From Gammaproteobacteria bacterium (GTDB lineage: Bacteria; Pseudomonadota; Gammaproteobacteria; Steroidobacterales; JABDKV01), in contig JAOTXU010000020.1 of NCBI GenBank assembly GCA_029862165.1, positions 1 to 57,805 of the forward strand: 57,805 nt of DNA, read 5' to 3'. Below are positions 9,327-18,603 of the stretch, in pieces. A program made the translations under genes and the position numbers. The notes under the pieces were generated by a model that was not told where the DNA came from, ran no database searches, and worked only from the letters and a program-made list of their open reading frames with translations. Within the stretch, counting starts at the first letter, position 1, and each line of letters starts with the position of its first letter.

Positions 9327-9893
9327 TCAGATAGTGCTCTTCCTACGACGAACCGCACCCAGCCCGAGCAGGGCCGAACCCATCAGCCAAACCGCGGCCG
9401 GAATCGGGACCAGTGCCGCCGTATGCGACAAGCTGCCCTGGGGGGAGGCCTCATGCGTAATCGTGTCGTGCCACATACCTGTTGCGGCGTCAAATTCCGC
9501 GTTTACTGTACTCACCACGAGATACCAGGCACTTCCAGCCTTGATCGCGACAGCTTGTGGCAACGTCGAGGACCACCATGAAAACTCGGTGTCCCCATTG
9601 CCCATTCCATCGAATCCAGGGGAGGTTGTCCCCGAACCCGAGTTATCGTCCACGATTATGGGCTGCGTCCCATCAAGACCAACCGCCTGAAAGGCTAAGG
9701 CATCATTTGAGCTGGGCGGATTCACAATCATAAACCACCCGTTGCCCTGGTCTGATCCAGCTTCCCATGAAATACCTACCTCTGAAGCCAACGGCATTAG
9801 AATATGCGCCCCCATTGCTGGTAACGGGCCCATAACCAAAACCGCTGCTGCAGTAGCAAGCAAAGTTCTTAGTTTCATCGTTTGTGATTTCAT
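9327..9893 (-). CDS. VPLPA-CTERM sorting-domain exported protein
   Basis: A 188-residue exported protein. The chosen ATG gives a signal peptide with a basic start (MKSQTMKLR) and a hydrophobic core ending PLPAMGA. The middle is a Ser/Gly/Thr-rich beta-type region of unknown function. The last 26 residues are VPIPAAVWLMGSALLGL followed by an RRRK cluster: the VPLPA-type PEP-CTERM signal, made of a short motif, a transmembrane helix and an Arg cluster. In known systems an exosortase (EpsH family) cuts this tail and passes the protein to the envelope or exopolysaccharide matrix. No exosortase gene lies in this window. A strong terminator follows and a TGACA/TGTCA palindrome lies about 150 bases upstream. 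Confidence 0.85.
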   Translation of the reverse strand: MKSQTMKLRTLLATAAAVLVMGPLPAMGAHILMPLASEVGISWEAGSDQGNGWFMIVNPPSSNDALAFQAVGLDGTQPIIVDDNSGSGTTSPGFDGMGNGDTEFSWWSSTLPQAVAIKAGSAWYLVVSTVNAEFDAATGMWHDTITHEASPQGSLSHTAALVPIPAAVWLMGSALLGLGAVRRRKSTI

Positions 9894-10040
9894 TTGTCCC
9901 AACCTTATACTGTTCTTTGTTTTGGCCTGCCGCTACTTCAAGAGCGCTTTCGGCCTCGTAATACGACACACCTCTAAGTGGCCGCGCCTTATTTTACTAG
10001 CGTAGTCTCGCCTCTTGCGGTACCACGGTCAATACTCTTT

Positions 10041-10056
10041 TGACATAATTTTGTCA
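10041..10056. promoter_or_regulatory. Palindromic operator-like site upstream of the VPLPA-CTERM gene
   Basis: TGACA-TAATTT-TGTCA is a perfect 5-bp dyad with an AT-rich 6-base centre. It lies in the 200-base gap between the VPLPA-CTERM start (9893) and the tyrS stop (10097). The position suits an operator or activator site for the sorting-domain gene. The regulator is unknown. Confidence 0.35.
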
Positions 10057-10096
10057 GGCATTGTCTACTTATACATTGTTTAATATCAAGGCGTTG

Positions 10097-11299
10097 TTAT
10101 ATCAGCGTTACCCGGGCAAAACGGCGTTTGCCGACCTGGTAAACGTGGGTGGTTCCCTGGCTAATATGCAGATTGCGGTCGTCAATGCGCTCGCCATCGA
10201 TCCGCACGGCCCCCTGCCCGATCATTCTGAAGGCCTCAGAGTTGCTGCTGGTCAACCCCGCCCGGGTCAGCAAATGGGCGATACCCAGCTCGCCGTCGGT
10301 GCTTTCCAGGGTGTGTTCGGGCATTTGCTCCGGCGCCTCGTTACGCTGAAAGCGATCCACAAATGCCTGCTGAGCCATTTCACCGGCGCCTTCACCGTGA
10401 AAACGACTCACCAGCTCCCGTCCCAATCGAAACTTGATGTCGCGCGGGTTGGCGCCGTGCTGGACTTCGTCCCGCCAACGGTTGATCGTTTCCTCAGACT
10501 CAAAACTGAGTAATTCAAAATATCGCCACATCAATTCGTCCGACACCGACATCACTTTGCCAAACATCTCTTCCGCCGGTTCATCTATACCGATGTAATT
10601 GTCCAGCGACTTCGACATCTTCTGTACGCCATCCAGGCCTTCGAGCAACGGCATCGTCAGCACAATCTGCGGTTGCTGACCATAGGCCTGCTGCAACTGT
10701 CGGCCAACCAGCAAATTAAATTTCTGATCAGTGCCGCCGAGCTCAACATCTGCCCGTAATGCAACAGAGTCGTAACCCTGCACCAGCGGATAGAGAAATT
10801 CGTGTATTGCAATGGGCTGATTCGACTTATAGCGTTGGGAAAAATCGTCGCGCTCCAACATACGGGCTACGGTGTGCCGGGCTGCCAGGTCGATGAGTCC
10901 CGCCGCGCGCATTTCTCCCATCCAGCTGGAATTGAATTCGATCAGCGTGCGATCGGGGTCCAGTATTTTGAAAATCTGTTTTTCATACGTGCGCGCGTTT
11001 TCAATGACCTGTTCACGTGTGAGCGGCGGACGCGTCGTGCTCTTGCCGGACGGGTCCCCGATCATCCCGGTGAAATCACCGATCAGGAAAATGACTTCAT
11101 GCCCCAGCTGTTGAAACTGACGCAGCTTGTTAATCAGTACGGTATGGCCCAGATGGAGATCGGGTGCTGTTGGATCGAAACCGGCCTTGATCCGCAGCGG
11201 ACGGCCGGTCTTGAGCTTGTCGACCAATTCGCTGTCGACGAGAATCTCATCCGCGCCACGGCGAATTTGCTGTAATTGTGATTCCAGGTTTTGGGCCAT
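10097..11299 (-). CDS. tyrS: Tyrosyl-tRNA synthetase
   Basis: A 400-residue class I aminoacyl-tRNA synthetase that charges tRNA-Tyr in the cytoplasm. The HIGH signature is HLGH at about residues 49-52 ([14 protein letters not shown]), and KMSKS lies at about 227-231. The C-terminal 65 residues form an S4 RNA-binding domain ([14 protein letters not shown]). The length and the LGGTDQKFN motif fit the proteobacterial TyrZ/TyrS type. It is divergent from the M23 endopeptidase gene with 92 bases between them, an arrangement common in gammaproteobacteria. Confidence 0.97.
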   Translation of the reverse strand: MAQNLESQLQQIRRGADEILVDSELVDKLKTGRPLRIKAGFDPTAPDLHLGHTVLINKLRQFQQLGHEVIFLIGDFTGMIGDPSGKSTTRPPLTREQVIENARTYEKQIFKILDPDRTLIEFNSSWMGEMRAAGLIDLAARHTVARMLERDDFSQRYKSNQPIAIHEFLYPLVQGYDSVALRADVELGGTDQKFNLLVGRQLQQAYGQQPQIVLTMPLLEGLDGVQKMSKSLDNYIGIDEPAEEMFGKVMSVSDELMWRYFELLSFESEETINRWRDEVQHGANPRDIKFRLGRELVSRFHGEGAGEMAQQAFVDRFQRNEAPEQMPEHTLESTDGELGIAHLLTRAGLTSSNSEAFRMIGQGAVRIDGERIDDRNLHISQGTTHVYQVGKRRFARVTLI

Positions 11300-11391
11300 C
11301 TAGTGTTTCTTTTGACAAATCAAGCGCTAACGTTTGACCGTCATTCTCACTGACGGTAATGTTAAAAGCCTGACCTACACAGGAACATGCT

Positions 11392-12783
11392 GTGAGCCGG
11401 GCCCCGAGTAGGATTAAACACGATTATAAGGCAATGCTCGAACCCACCGAGCCGGCCCACCCGCGCTCGATCAAATGGATTGTGCTCGCGGCGGCGGCAG
11501 TCATAGTGGCTGTAGCCTTGTTCCTGGCTCTTTTTCACGATGCGGGTGGCACTCAGACACGGCAAAGCCAGAAGACAGACCAAACGACCATTAGCAGCGA
11601 TCTGCCCCTGCCCCCGCCGTTGATCACTCAGGCCGCGCAACTGCCGGCGGCAGCCGCGCCGGCACCTGTGAACCGGATCGACTTCGAGATTTCCTCCGGC
11701 GACACGCTGGATCAGCTCTTTGCGGACCGCAATCTAAACCGGGCGGATCTCGCCGAGATATTGCAGTTGCCACAAGCGCGCGGTTATTTGCACTTGTTAA
11801 GGCCCGGCGACAAATTATCTGTTTTTCACGAAGACGGCCATCTTGTCCAACTGCAACGAATACTCGATGAGGAGCAGACACTTCAAGTTATTCGTGTAGA
11901 CGACGCGTTCAATCTGGACATTACAGTCAATCCGGTTGAGAGACGCTCCGCCCATGCGCATGGAGAGATTGATTCATCGCTGTTCCTCGCCGCGCAGGAG
12001 ATCGGGATTTCCGACACATTGATAATGAACCTCGCCGGTATTTTCGCGTGGGACGTCGACTTTGTGCTTGATATCCGCTCCGGCGACAGTTTCACCGTGC
12101 TCTACGAAGAACTCTGGCAAGACGGGGAAAAGCTGCGTGATGGTGTAATTCTGGCAGCGGAATTCACTAACAGTGGAAAAACTTTTCGCGCCGTGCGCTT
12201 TGAGGACCCGGCTGGCGAGGTTGGCTATTTCACGCCCGACGGACATAGCGTCAAGAAAGCATTTCTACGCGCACCGATCGCCATCAGCCCGCGGGTCACG
12301 TCAAGCTTTAACCCCAGACGTATGCATCCTGTGAAAAAGAGAGTATTGCCACATACCGGCGTCGACTATAGCGCTCCCACCGGCACGCCGATCAAGGCCG
12401 CCGGTGACGGAAAGGTCATTTTCCGTGGACGCAAAGGGGGATATGGCAACGCCATAATTCTCCAGCATGGCGGTAATATCACAACGCTCTATGCGCATCT
12501 GTCGAAATTCCACAGCAGAGCCCGGATGTCGCGGCGCATTAAGCAGGGTCAGATCATCGGCTATAGCGGTGCAACCGGCACAGTAACGGCCGCGCATTTG
12601 CACTATGAGTACCGAGTCAGCGGCGTACATCGCAATCCACGTACTGTAAAGCTGCCGAAAGCAAAACCTGTCGCCAGCAAGTACCGCGACTTGTTTGCCG
12701 AGACTACCGCACCATTGTTGCAGCAACTGGAGGTAGTTGAGCGGAGCCTGCGGGTGGCGGCCCGTCAAACGGCTACCCCATAA
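11392..12783 (+). CDS. M23 family murein DD-endopeptidase (OapA/MepM-like)
   Basis: A 463-residue inner-membrane-anchored peptidoglycan hydrolase. It starts at GTG with AGGA 7 bases upstream. One transmembrane helix lies at about 28-48, followed by a Pro-rich linker. A LysM-like/OapA domain follows (about 95-170, SGDTLDQLFADRNL...LRPGDKL). The C-terminal lysostaphin-type M23 domain (about 290-430) has the zinc ligands H321 and D325 (HTGVDY), H369 (YAHL) and H402/H404 (HLHYEY), all present. It should cut peptide crosslinks of murein in the periplasm. The anmK start lies one base past its stop, so the two are probably co-transcribed and link murein turnover with recycling. Confidence 0.93.
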   Translation: MSRAPSRIKHDYKAMLEPTEPAHPRSIKWIVLAAAAVIVAVALFLALFHDAGGTQTRQSQKTDQTTISSDLPLPPPLITQAAQLPAAAAPAPVNRIDFEISSGDTLDQLFADRNLNRADLAEILQLPQARGYLHLLRPGDKLSVFHEDGHLVQLQRILDEEQTLQVIRVDDAFNLDITVNPVERRSAHAHGEIDSSLFLAAQEIGISDTLIMNLAGIFAWDVDFVLDIRSGDSFTVLYEELWQDGEKLRDGVILAAEFTNSGKTFRAVRFEDPAGEVGYFTPDGHSVKKAFLRAPIAISPRVTSSFNPRRMHPVKKRVLPHTGVDYSAPTGTPIKAAGDGKVIFRGRKGGYGNAIILQHGGNITTLYAHLSKFHSRARMSRRIKQGQIIGYSGATGTVTAAHLHYEYRVSGVHRNPRTVKLPKAKPVASKYRDLFAETTAPLLQQLEVVERSLRVAARQTATP

Positions 12784-12784
12784 G

Positions 12785-13909
12785 GTGGTCAAAACCGTTC
12801 AGCGCTACATCGGCCTGATGTCGGGCACCAGCATGGATGGTGTCGACGCAGGATTGTTGGTCTTTGGCAAAGACGTCATCATGGATCGCGGAATTACCCA
12901 TCCCTTTCCGCCGGATCTGCACAAGCACCTCGTACATGTTGTGGATCATCCAACGCAGGTTTCGTTGGATGAATTAGGCGAACTCGACACCGCGCTGGGA
13001 GAATGTTTTTCTGACGCAGTAGTTGAATTGCTCAGTCTGTCTCAGCTGGAAGCTGCCGACATTACCGCGATCGGCAGTCATGGACAGACGATCCGGCATG
13101 GTCCGTCCGCACTACATCCGTTTAGCATGCAGATCGGTGACGCTAACGTGATTGTCGCGCGCACGGGTATCACTACCGTCGCCGATTTTCGCAGACGCGA
13201 TGTCGCACTCGGTGGCCAGGGCGCACCACTTACGCCGGCGTTTCATGATGCCGTCTTTTCTCATTCAGACGAAAACCGGGTCGTAGTCAACATTGGCGGC
13301 ATGAGCAACATGACCGCATTGTCGGTAAACGCCGCGGTGGCCGGACATGACACCGGACCTGGCAACGTGTTGATGGATGCATGGGCGAAGCAACATCACG
13401 ATCAACCCTTTGACAACAATGGCGCATGGGCTCGCACAGGAAACGTGAACAATGAATTGCTCCAACTACTCCTATCGGAAGAGTTTTTTCAGCTTGCGCC
13501 GCCGAAGAGCACGGGTCGTGAGTTATTCAATCTGCCGTGGTTAACCGCTCACTTGCTGTCGATGGACGCCGCGCCCGAGCCGGCGGATGTACAGGCGACG
13601 TTGTGTGAACTAACCGCGCTAAGTATTGCGGAGGCAATCAAAGCCTATGCGCCAGAAGCGCAGCGCTGCCTGGTATGTGGCGGCGGTGCGCGCAACGAAT
13701 ACTTGATGGATCGACTCAATGCGCTGATCTCTCATTGCGTAGCGGAATCAACCGAACGCTACGGAATTGCCCCGGAATGGGTCGAAGCTGCCGCTTTCGC
13801 GTGGCTGGCCCGGCAAACACTGCTCGGACGCGATGGAAATATGCCAGCGGTCACCGGTGCGGCGCATTCAGCTGTGTTGGGCGTCATATTGAGTGCCGGT
13901 TCGGCGTAG
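12785..13909 (+). CDS. anmK: Anhydro-N-acetylmuramic acid kinase
   Basis: Phosphorylates and opens 1,6-anhydro-MurNAc released during murein turnover, giving MurNAc-6-phosphate for recycling. The N-terminal YIGLMSGTSMDGVDAGLL is the family's phosphate-binding signature. Later motifs include GSHGQTIRH, the ADFRRRDVALGGQGAPL block and the NIGGMSN loop. The GTG at 12785, directly behind the M23 stop, gives an N-terminus of normal length; a TTG at 12737 with GGAGG in front would add 16 residues that do not look conserved. It is translationally coupled to the M23 gene. Confidence 0.95.
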   Translation: MVKTVQRYIGLMSGTSMDGVDAGLLVFGKDVIMDRGITHPFPPDLHKHLVHVVDHPTQVSLDELGELDTALGECFSDAVVELLSLSQLEAADITAIGSHGQTIRHGPSALHPFSMQIGDANVIVARTGITTVADFRRRDVALGGQGAPLTPAFHDAVFSHSDENRVVVNIGGMSNMTALSVNAAVAGHDTGPGNVLMDAWAKQHHDQPFDNNGAWARTGNVNNELLQLLLSEEFFQLAPPKSTGRELFNLPWLTAHLLSMDAAPEPADVQATLCELTALSIAEAIKAYAPEAQRCLVCGGGARNEYLMDRLNALISHCVAESTERYGIAPEWVEAAAFAWLARQTLLGRDGNMPAVTGAAHSAVLGVILSAGSA

Positions 13910-14857
13910 TCACTGAGTGATCTGCGTGAGCGGAGCAGGGATATCGAGCATGTCGTACATCAAACCCTCGCGTAACGCGCCCCGTGAAACCTGCATGCGA
14001 TCGATTTCTAATTCATCCAACACCGACTGGAGAATAACCAGGCCACCTGGAAACACCGGCGCACGCTCTTGTGACAGACCATTCAGATCCAGTTTTTCCA
14101 CGTGCCCCAGCGTAATCATTTTACGGCTGAGTTTGTTCAGTGCGCTCAAGTGAATATCGCAGTCCGTCCAACCCAGCTTTAGCAACACCCTACGAGCGCT
14201 GCGGATCGTACCGGACGTTCCGATCACTTCATCCCAGCCTTTTTCCCTGAGTGATGATCTTACGGTATCGAGCTGCTCATCCGCCGCCTGTCTGGCCCGC
14301 CGCCATCGCTTTTCTGAAATCTTTCCACCGGGAAAATATTCTTCAGTAAGTCCAACGCAACCGATACCCAAACTATCCAGCTCTCTGGTGTGCAGATCGC
14401 TGCCGACGATCAATTCGGTACTGCCACCACCGATGTCGACAACAAGTCTCTGCCCCGCTACGTCCGGGAGACTGTGTGCTGCACCGAGGTAGACCAGGCG
14501 CGCTTCTTCCTGACCGGAAATCACTTCGATTGGATAACCCAGAGCCTTTTCGGCAGCAATCAGAAAATCTGATGCATTTTTGGCCTTGCGCAGCGCGTTT
14601 GTTCCGACAGCACGAACAGTGACAGCGTGTTCCTCTCGCAGGTGTTGTCCAAAACGCCGGATGCAGTCAAGTGCCCGATTCGCCACGGTGCGTGATATCT
14701 TCCCGGTCTGGCTCAATCCGGCAGCCAGTCTGACCATCTCGCGGCTGCGATCGACGACTTGCAACTGCCCGTCATCATAACTGGCAACAACCATGTGAAA
14801 ACTGTTGGAACCCAGATCGATGGCTGCCAGCACCTGCCGTTGCAGGGGGTCAGTCAT
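13910..14857 (-). CDS. Ppx/GppA family exopolyphosphatase/pppGpp phosphatase
   Basis: A 315-residue member of the ASKHA-fold Ppx/GppA family, which hydrolyses polyphosphate ends or pppGpp. It shows phosphate-1 (AIDLGSNSFHMVVA), phosphate-2 (VDIGGGSTELI) and TSGTIRSARRVL. It is short, with only the two core domains and no C-terminal HD-like domain of long Ppx, so the substrate cannot be settled. The ATG at 14857 is chosen because the family begins just before the IDLGSNS strand; a longer frame runs into erpA. It lies 31 bases behind erpA on the same strand and converges with anmK. Confidence 0.9.
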   Translation of the reverse strand: MTDPLQRQVLAAIDLGSNSFHMVVASYDDGQLQVVDRSREMVRLAAGLSQTGKISRTVANRALDCIRRFGQHLREEHAVTVRAVGTNALRKAKNASDFLIAAEKALGYPIEVISGQEEARLVYLGAAHSLPDVAGQRLVVDIGGGSTELIVGSDLHTRELDSLGIGCVGLTEEYFPGGKISEKRWRRARQAADEQLDTVRSSLREKGWDEVIGTSGTIRSARRVLLKLGWTDCDIHLSALNKLSRKMITLGHVEKLDLNGLSQERAPVFPGGLVILQSVLDELEIDRMQVSRGALREGLMYDMLDIPAPLTQITQ

Positions 14858-14888
14858 GGTGATGCTGAGAGCGGGCTGGGCGCCCGGA

Positions 14889-15236
14889 TCATACTGAGAA
14901 AGATGACCCGCAACCACAGGTTGTAGCTGCATTTGGATTACGAATAATGAACTGGGCACCCTCCAGATCTTCTGTGTAGTCGATCTCGGCGCCCGCCAGG
15001 TATTGAACACTCATTGGGTCAACCAGCAGTGTGACCCCTTCATTCTCAATGCAGGCATCCCCATCTTCAACATTTTCGTCGAAGGTGAAACCATATTGGA
15101 AGCCGGAACAACCACCACCAGAGATGAAGACACGCAACTTGAGCGCTGCGTTGCCTTCCTCACTAATGAGTTGCCCGACTTTACGCGCCGCGGCGTCGGT
15201 AAAGACCAGGGGATTGTCTTCTACAAGAGCATTCAT
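14889..15236 (-). CDS. erpA: Iron-sulfur cluster insertion protein ErpA
   Basis: A 115-residue A-type carrier that delivers [Fe-S] clusters to apoproteins, for instance those of isoprenoid synthesis. The three cluster-binding cysteines are present: one in [12 protein letters not shown] and two in [11 protein letters not shown]. The length and the [17 protein letters not shown] block are typical. It sits 6 bases behind the bactofilin gene on the same strand. Confidence 0.96.
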   Translation of the reverse strand: MNALVEDNPLVFTDAAARKVGQLISEEGNAALKLRVFISGGGCSGFQYGFTFDENVEDGDACIENEGVTLLVDPMSVQYLAGAEIDYTEDLEGAQFIIRNPNAATTCGCGSSFSV

Positions 15237-15242
15237 ACGTGA

Positions 15243-15695
15243 CTATTTTCTACCGCCGACCTGCACGAGTGAATCGTCGGTTTTGGAGGACATATCAACC
15301 AGCGTTGGTTGCCCTTTGGGCTGATGAATCAGCTTGCCGTTTATTTCGGCACCGATTGCCATTTCGATCAAATTATAGAATACGTTTCCGATTACTCGTG
15401 CCGTCGAACCGAGCTCAACGCGCTCTTTCGCAGAAACATCACCCTTGACGGTTCCGTTCAAAATAACATGCGGCACGCTCACGGAACCTTCGACGGTGCC
15501 GTGCTCACTGATGCTGAGCACCGATTCTGACTCGGCGTCGGCGCTGATGTTGCCCTTTATGTAACCGTCCACATGAAAACCACCGCTAAACTGAACATCT
15601 CCAGACACACGGGTATTGCTGCCGACGAGCGTATCGATGCTCGCGCTCTTGCGTTTGGTAGTATTGCTACTGCTGCTGTTGTTTCGACCCAACAT
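15243..15695 (-). CDS. Bactofilin (polymer-forming cytoskeletal protein)
   Basis: A 150-residue bactofilin. A flexible N-terminal tail (Ser/Asn/Lys-rich, about 1-25) is followed by the beta-helix domain with repeated short strands (GGFHVDGYIKGNI, EHGTVEGSVSV, GTVKGDVSA, GSTARVIGNVFY). Such proteins self-assemble into filaments near the membrane and position wall-modifying enzymes. The neighbours here are erpA and the DUF6776 membrane protein, with the M23 endopeptidase 3 kb away, which suits an envelope role. A second bactofilin lies at 29125. Confidence 0.93.
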   Translation of the reverse strand: MLGRNNSSSSNTTKRKSASIDTLVGSNTRVSGDVQFSGGFHVDGYIKGNISADAESESVLSISEHGTVEGSVSVPHVILNGTVKGDVSAKERVELGSTARVIGNVFYNLIEMAIGAEINGKLIHQPKGQPTLVDMSSKTDDSLVQVGGRK

Positions 15696-15710
15696 CTCGA
15701 TCTCCTAAAT

Positions 15711-16430
15711 CTAACTTTGCTGTACAGCCCAATCATAGGACTGACGAATTACCTTGGCACCCCGCCCGCGTGGACTGATCTCTACGTTCACTCGGTCTGG
15801 CACAAAATCGGCGGGCAGAACCAGGTCCCGTTCAATATCCTGGAAATAGCGGAATGAGAAATCCAGCGGTTTCGCGCTATCAGCCGCCAGATCGGCCAAC
15901 GCGTATGATACCGGCATCCCGTTTTTCGCCCCGTCTACAGTCAAGCTTACTACACCCGAGACACGCCTATCATGACGACTGCCCCGCACCAGGACGAGGC
16001 GTAGCCGGTAGAGGCTGTTTCTGGGACCGGAACTAAGCTCGAATTCCCTTATATGCAGTCCCGCGGCCCCATCAGGGGGACTGACGATTCCACGATAAAA
16101 GGCCAGTTCTTCCCGTTGCTCCTGGATCTCCCTTTGGAGGTCCGCCAGGGTCCCCTCAACCTGATTGTAGGCCTCATGATCAACCTGCAGCGAAGTCTCC
16201 AGCAGGGCGATACGCTCGCGCAGCCGGTCATTTTCTGCATTGATAGACGCAATGTGATTATTGAGTTTATCCTGCTCCCGGCTGGCCGAAGCCTTGTTGA
16301 AACCGCCTCGGTATTGACCGTACTCCAGCAGCAAGAATCCGCCGACCAGCCCGGCCAGAGTCAGTGCGGACCACATAACCCGAACTCGGCGGGGCCGATG
16401 TGGTTTGACAACAAGTTTGCTCTTATGCAT
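15711..16430 (-). CDS. DUF6776 family membrane-anchored coiled-coil protein
   Basis: A 239-residue protein of unknown function. It has a basic cytoplasmic start (KPHRPRRVRVMW), one transmembrane helix at about 20-40, and a coiled coil at about 52-120 rich in Glu, Gln and Leu (NAENDRLRERIALLE). A periplasmic beta domain follows, ending RGRGAKVIRQSYDWAVQ. The layout matches the DUF6776 family, usually found next to bactofilin and erpA genes. It is first in the minus-strand run DUF6776, bactofilin, erpA, ppx/gppA. Confidence 0.8.
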   Translation of the reverse strand: MHKSKLVVKPHRPRRVRVMWSALTLAGLVGGFLLLEYGQYRGGFNKASASREQDKLNNHIASINAENDRLRERIALLETSLQVDHEAYNQVEGTLADLQREIQEQREELAFYRGIVSPPDGAAGLHIREFELSSGPRNSLYRLRLVLVRGSRHDRRVSGVVSLTVDGAKNGMPVSYALADLAADSAKPLDFSFRYFQDIERDLVLPADFVPDRVNVEISPRGRGAKVIRQSYDWAVQQS

Positions 16431-16551
16431 CTTGCGAAACAGCTATTCATAGAGGGACTGTCGCCTCATGGTAGCGCGGGCTGCTGCGAAAGCAATAGCA
16501 GTCAGTTCACACTTTCGGCACTGGCCCAACACGTGCAGGAAAACCACAAAT

Positions 16552-16968
16552 ATGCTTTGGATTAAGGCTTTTCACATCATTTTCATGGTGACCTGGTTCG
16601 CCGGTTTGTTCTATTTGCCCCGCCTTTTCGTCTATCACACGCAGACCACGGATTCGGCCGGACATGAGCGATTCTGTGTCATGGAACTCAGGCTGTTTGC
16701 CATCATGACCATCGGTGGGGTACTCAACCTTGTCTTCGGCTTATGGCTGTTGTCGCTGCTGCCAGGCCTGCTTTCGATCGGCTGGTTTCAGATAAAGCTC
16801 GCAATTGTTTTTTTGTTAATTGCTTACCACGCCTGGTGTTACGCAATCATCAAAAACTTTCGCGATGGCAATAACCGGCACAGTGAAACCTGGTACCGCT
16901 GGTTCAATGAAGCTCCAACCTTAGGGTTGATCGCGACAATCCTATTGGCGGTTCTAAAACCGTTCTAA
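16552..16968 (+). CDS. hemJ: Protoporphyrinogen IX oxidase HemJ
   Basis: A 138-residue four-helix membrane protein of the HemJ/CopD type that oxidises protoporphyrinogen IX to protoporphyrin IX in haem synthesis. The start MLWIKAFHIIFMVTWFAGLF carries the conserved His in the first helix, followed by FYLPRLFVYH. Two more hydrophobic segments and the AYHAWCY motif follow. The ATG at 16552 has AGGA upstream and gives the normal family length. The next gene, rppH, converges with only one base between the stops. Confidence 0.9.
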   Translation: MLWIKAFHIIFMVTWFAGLFYLPRLFVYHTQTTDSAGHERFCVMELRLFAIMTIGGVLNLVFGLWLLSLLPGLLSIGWFQIKLAIVFLLIAYHAWCYAIIKNFRDGNNRHSETWYRWFNEAPTLGLIATILLAVLKPF

Positions 16969-16969
16969 A

Positions 16970-17512
16970 TTAGATGGCCAGCCTACGCACCGGCGAGCGT
17001 CTTTTAGTTTGTTTTTTCGACGGCGGAGTACCATCAAACAAATGATTACTCAATTCCTCAAGTGCGCTGCTGTACACATTACGTTTGAAAAAGATCACCT
17101 TTCTTAAGGGATACCAGAAATCCACCCAGCACCAGCGATCAAATTCGGGTGTATTGCCCTTATCGAAACGAATGGCATTCTGATCGCCGGTCAATTTCAA
17201 CAGATACCAAAGCTGTTTCTGACCGATACATAATGGTTCCGCACGAGAGCGCTGATAGCGTTTCGGTAGTTTGTATTTCAACCAGTCGTCGGTTTTACCC
17301 AGTACTTCAACATCGTCTGGTTGCAAACCAATCTCTTCCTGAAGTTCACGATACATCGCCTCAATCGGCGTTTCATTATTCTTTATTCCGCCCTGTGGAA
17401 ACTGCCAGCCCCGGCGACCGACGCGACCCGCCCAGAAAACCTGCGCGTCGTCGTTGCTCAACACGATTGCAACGTTAGCTCGAAAGCCGTCGGAGTCGAT
17501 TAGATCAGTCAT
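16970..17512 (-). CDS. rppH: RNA pyrophosphohydrolase
   Basis: A 180-residue Nudix hydrolase that removes pyrophosphate from the 5' end of mRNA and so triggers RNase E decay. The Nudix box GGIKNNETPIEAMYRELQEE, continuing IGL, fits the consensus fully, and GFRANVAIVLSN and WFYPLRKVIFFKR-like blocks (here FWYPLRKVIFFKR) are typical of RppH. The C-terminal 20 residues are basic. The start at 17512 (MTDLIDSDGFRANV) follows family alignment; a 30-residue upstream extension in frame has no support. Confidence 0.95.
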   Translation of the reverse strand: MTDLIDSDGFRANVAIVLSNDDAQVFWAGRVGRRGWQFPQGGIKNNETPIEAMYRELQEEIGLQPDDVEVLGKTDDWLKYKLPKRYQRSRAEPLCIGQKQLWYLLKLTGDQNAIRFDKGNTPEFDRWCWVDFWYPLRKVIFFKRNVYSSALEELSNHLFDGTPPSKKQTKRRSPVRRLAI

Positions 17513-17613
17513 CGGAAGCCAAGCTGATAAAAGTGATGCATTCTTCCACAGGCACCGGGAGCCTGCCATACTGCCGCGCACACAAAAACGACACTGACAC
17601 AATTATTCATCTT

Positions 17614-18597
17614 ATGCCGATCAAGCTGCTCAAAACCCTGGCCCCGCTGACGCTGCTCTCGCTTGCCACCCTGGTAGCCGCAGCAGCTATCGGCAGCGTC
17701 CGGATAAACCCACTGGATGTGCTGGAGGTATTGGCCGGCGGCGGCGATGACCGGGCCAGAATGCTGATTCTGGAGCTACGTGTACCCCGGGCTTTGTCGG
17801 CATTTGCCACCGGCGGCCTGCTGGCCATGGCCGGCGCCCTGATGCAGGTCTTGTTGCGAAACCCCCTGGCTGATCCCTACATACTGGGTGTATCCGGCGG
17901 CGCAGCAGTGATGGCACTGGGAGCGATCATGCTGGGTCTCAGTGGTCTGTGGCTGGATGCCAGTGCCTTTGGCGGTGCGCTGTTCGCGACCTGGTTGGTT
18001 TACAGCGTGAGTCGGCGCGGTGGTGGCTGGAACAGCGGTCGCCTGTTGCTGACCGGAGTGGTACTCGCTGCCGGGTTCGGTGCTGTTATAAGCCTGCTGC
18101 TGTCATTAGGCACCGACACCGGCTTGCGTAGCATGATCTTCTGGCTACTCGGGGATTTTTCTTTTGCCGACGGTCCACTCGACGAATGGATCGTGCTGAT
18201 CACTGCAATCATTATCAGCCTTTTGCTGGCAAGACCGCTCAACGTCCTTGCGCGCGGTGAGATTCATGCTATGACACTGGGCGTCGAGGTAAAACGTATG
18301 CGTGTCGTCATCTATCTAATGAGCGCACTGCTCACTGCGGTCGCTGTGACGACTGCCGGCACAATCGGTTTCGTCGGTCTGCTGGTACCCCATCTCGTCC
18401 GACTGACCAGCGGATCCGATCATCGTGTAGTGCTGCCGGCAAGCGCACTACTCGGTGGAATATTGTTGGTCGCAGCCGACACCGCGGCGCGCACGCTCGC
18501 CGCACCCAGACAACTCCCCGTCGGCGCGATAACTGCGTTGTTGGGTGTGCCACTGTTTCTTTATCTCATCAGCAGACGCACAGCGGAGCGAGGCTAA
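17614..18597 (+). CDS. FecCD/BtuC-type ABC transporter permease
   Basis: A 327-residue inner-membrane permease with about ten helices, of the family that imports vitamin B12, haem or ferric siderophores. Typical motifs are LRVPRALSAFATGGLLAMAGALMQ, the RNPLADPYILGVSGGAA block and GTIGFVGLLVPHLVRL, which contacts the ATPase. No ATPase or binding-protein gene of this type is adjacent; the fbp-type ATPase that converges 6 bases away belongs to another transporter class. The BtuD-like ATPase at 53015 also lacks a permease, so this could be its BtuC. That pairing is inferred. The ATG at 17614 begins directly before the first helix. Confidence 0.88.
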   Translation: MPIKLLKTLAPLTLLSLATLVAAAAIGSVRINPLDVLEVLAGGGDDRARMLILELRVPRALSAFATGGLLAMAGALMQVLLRNPLADPYILGVSGGAAVMALGAIMLGLSGLWLDASAFGGALFATWLVYSVSRRGGGWNSGRLLLTGVVLAAGFGAVISLLLSLGTDTGLRSMIFWLLGDFSFADGPLDEWIVLITAIIISLLLARPLNVLARGEIHAMTLGVEVKRMRVVIYLMSALLTAVAVTTAGTIGFVGLLVPHLVRLTSGSDHRVVLPASALLGGILLVAADTAARTLAAPRQLPVGAITALLGVPLFLYLISRRTAERG

Positions 18598-18603
18598 AGC
18601 CAT

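Noticed and set aside
10061..10513. 150-codon plus-strand frame
   Set aside because: It lies antisense to the end of tyrS and has no recognised domain.
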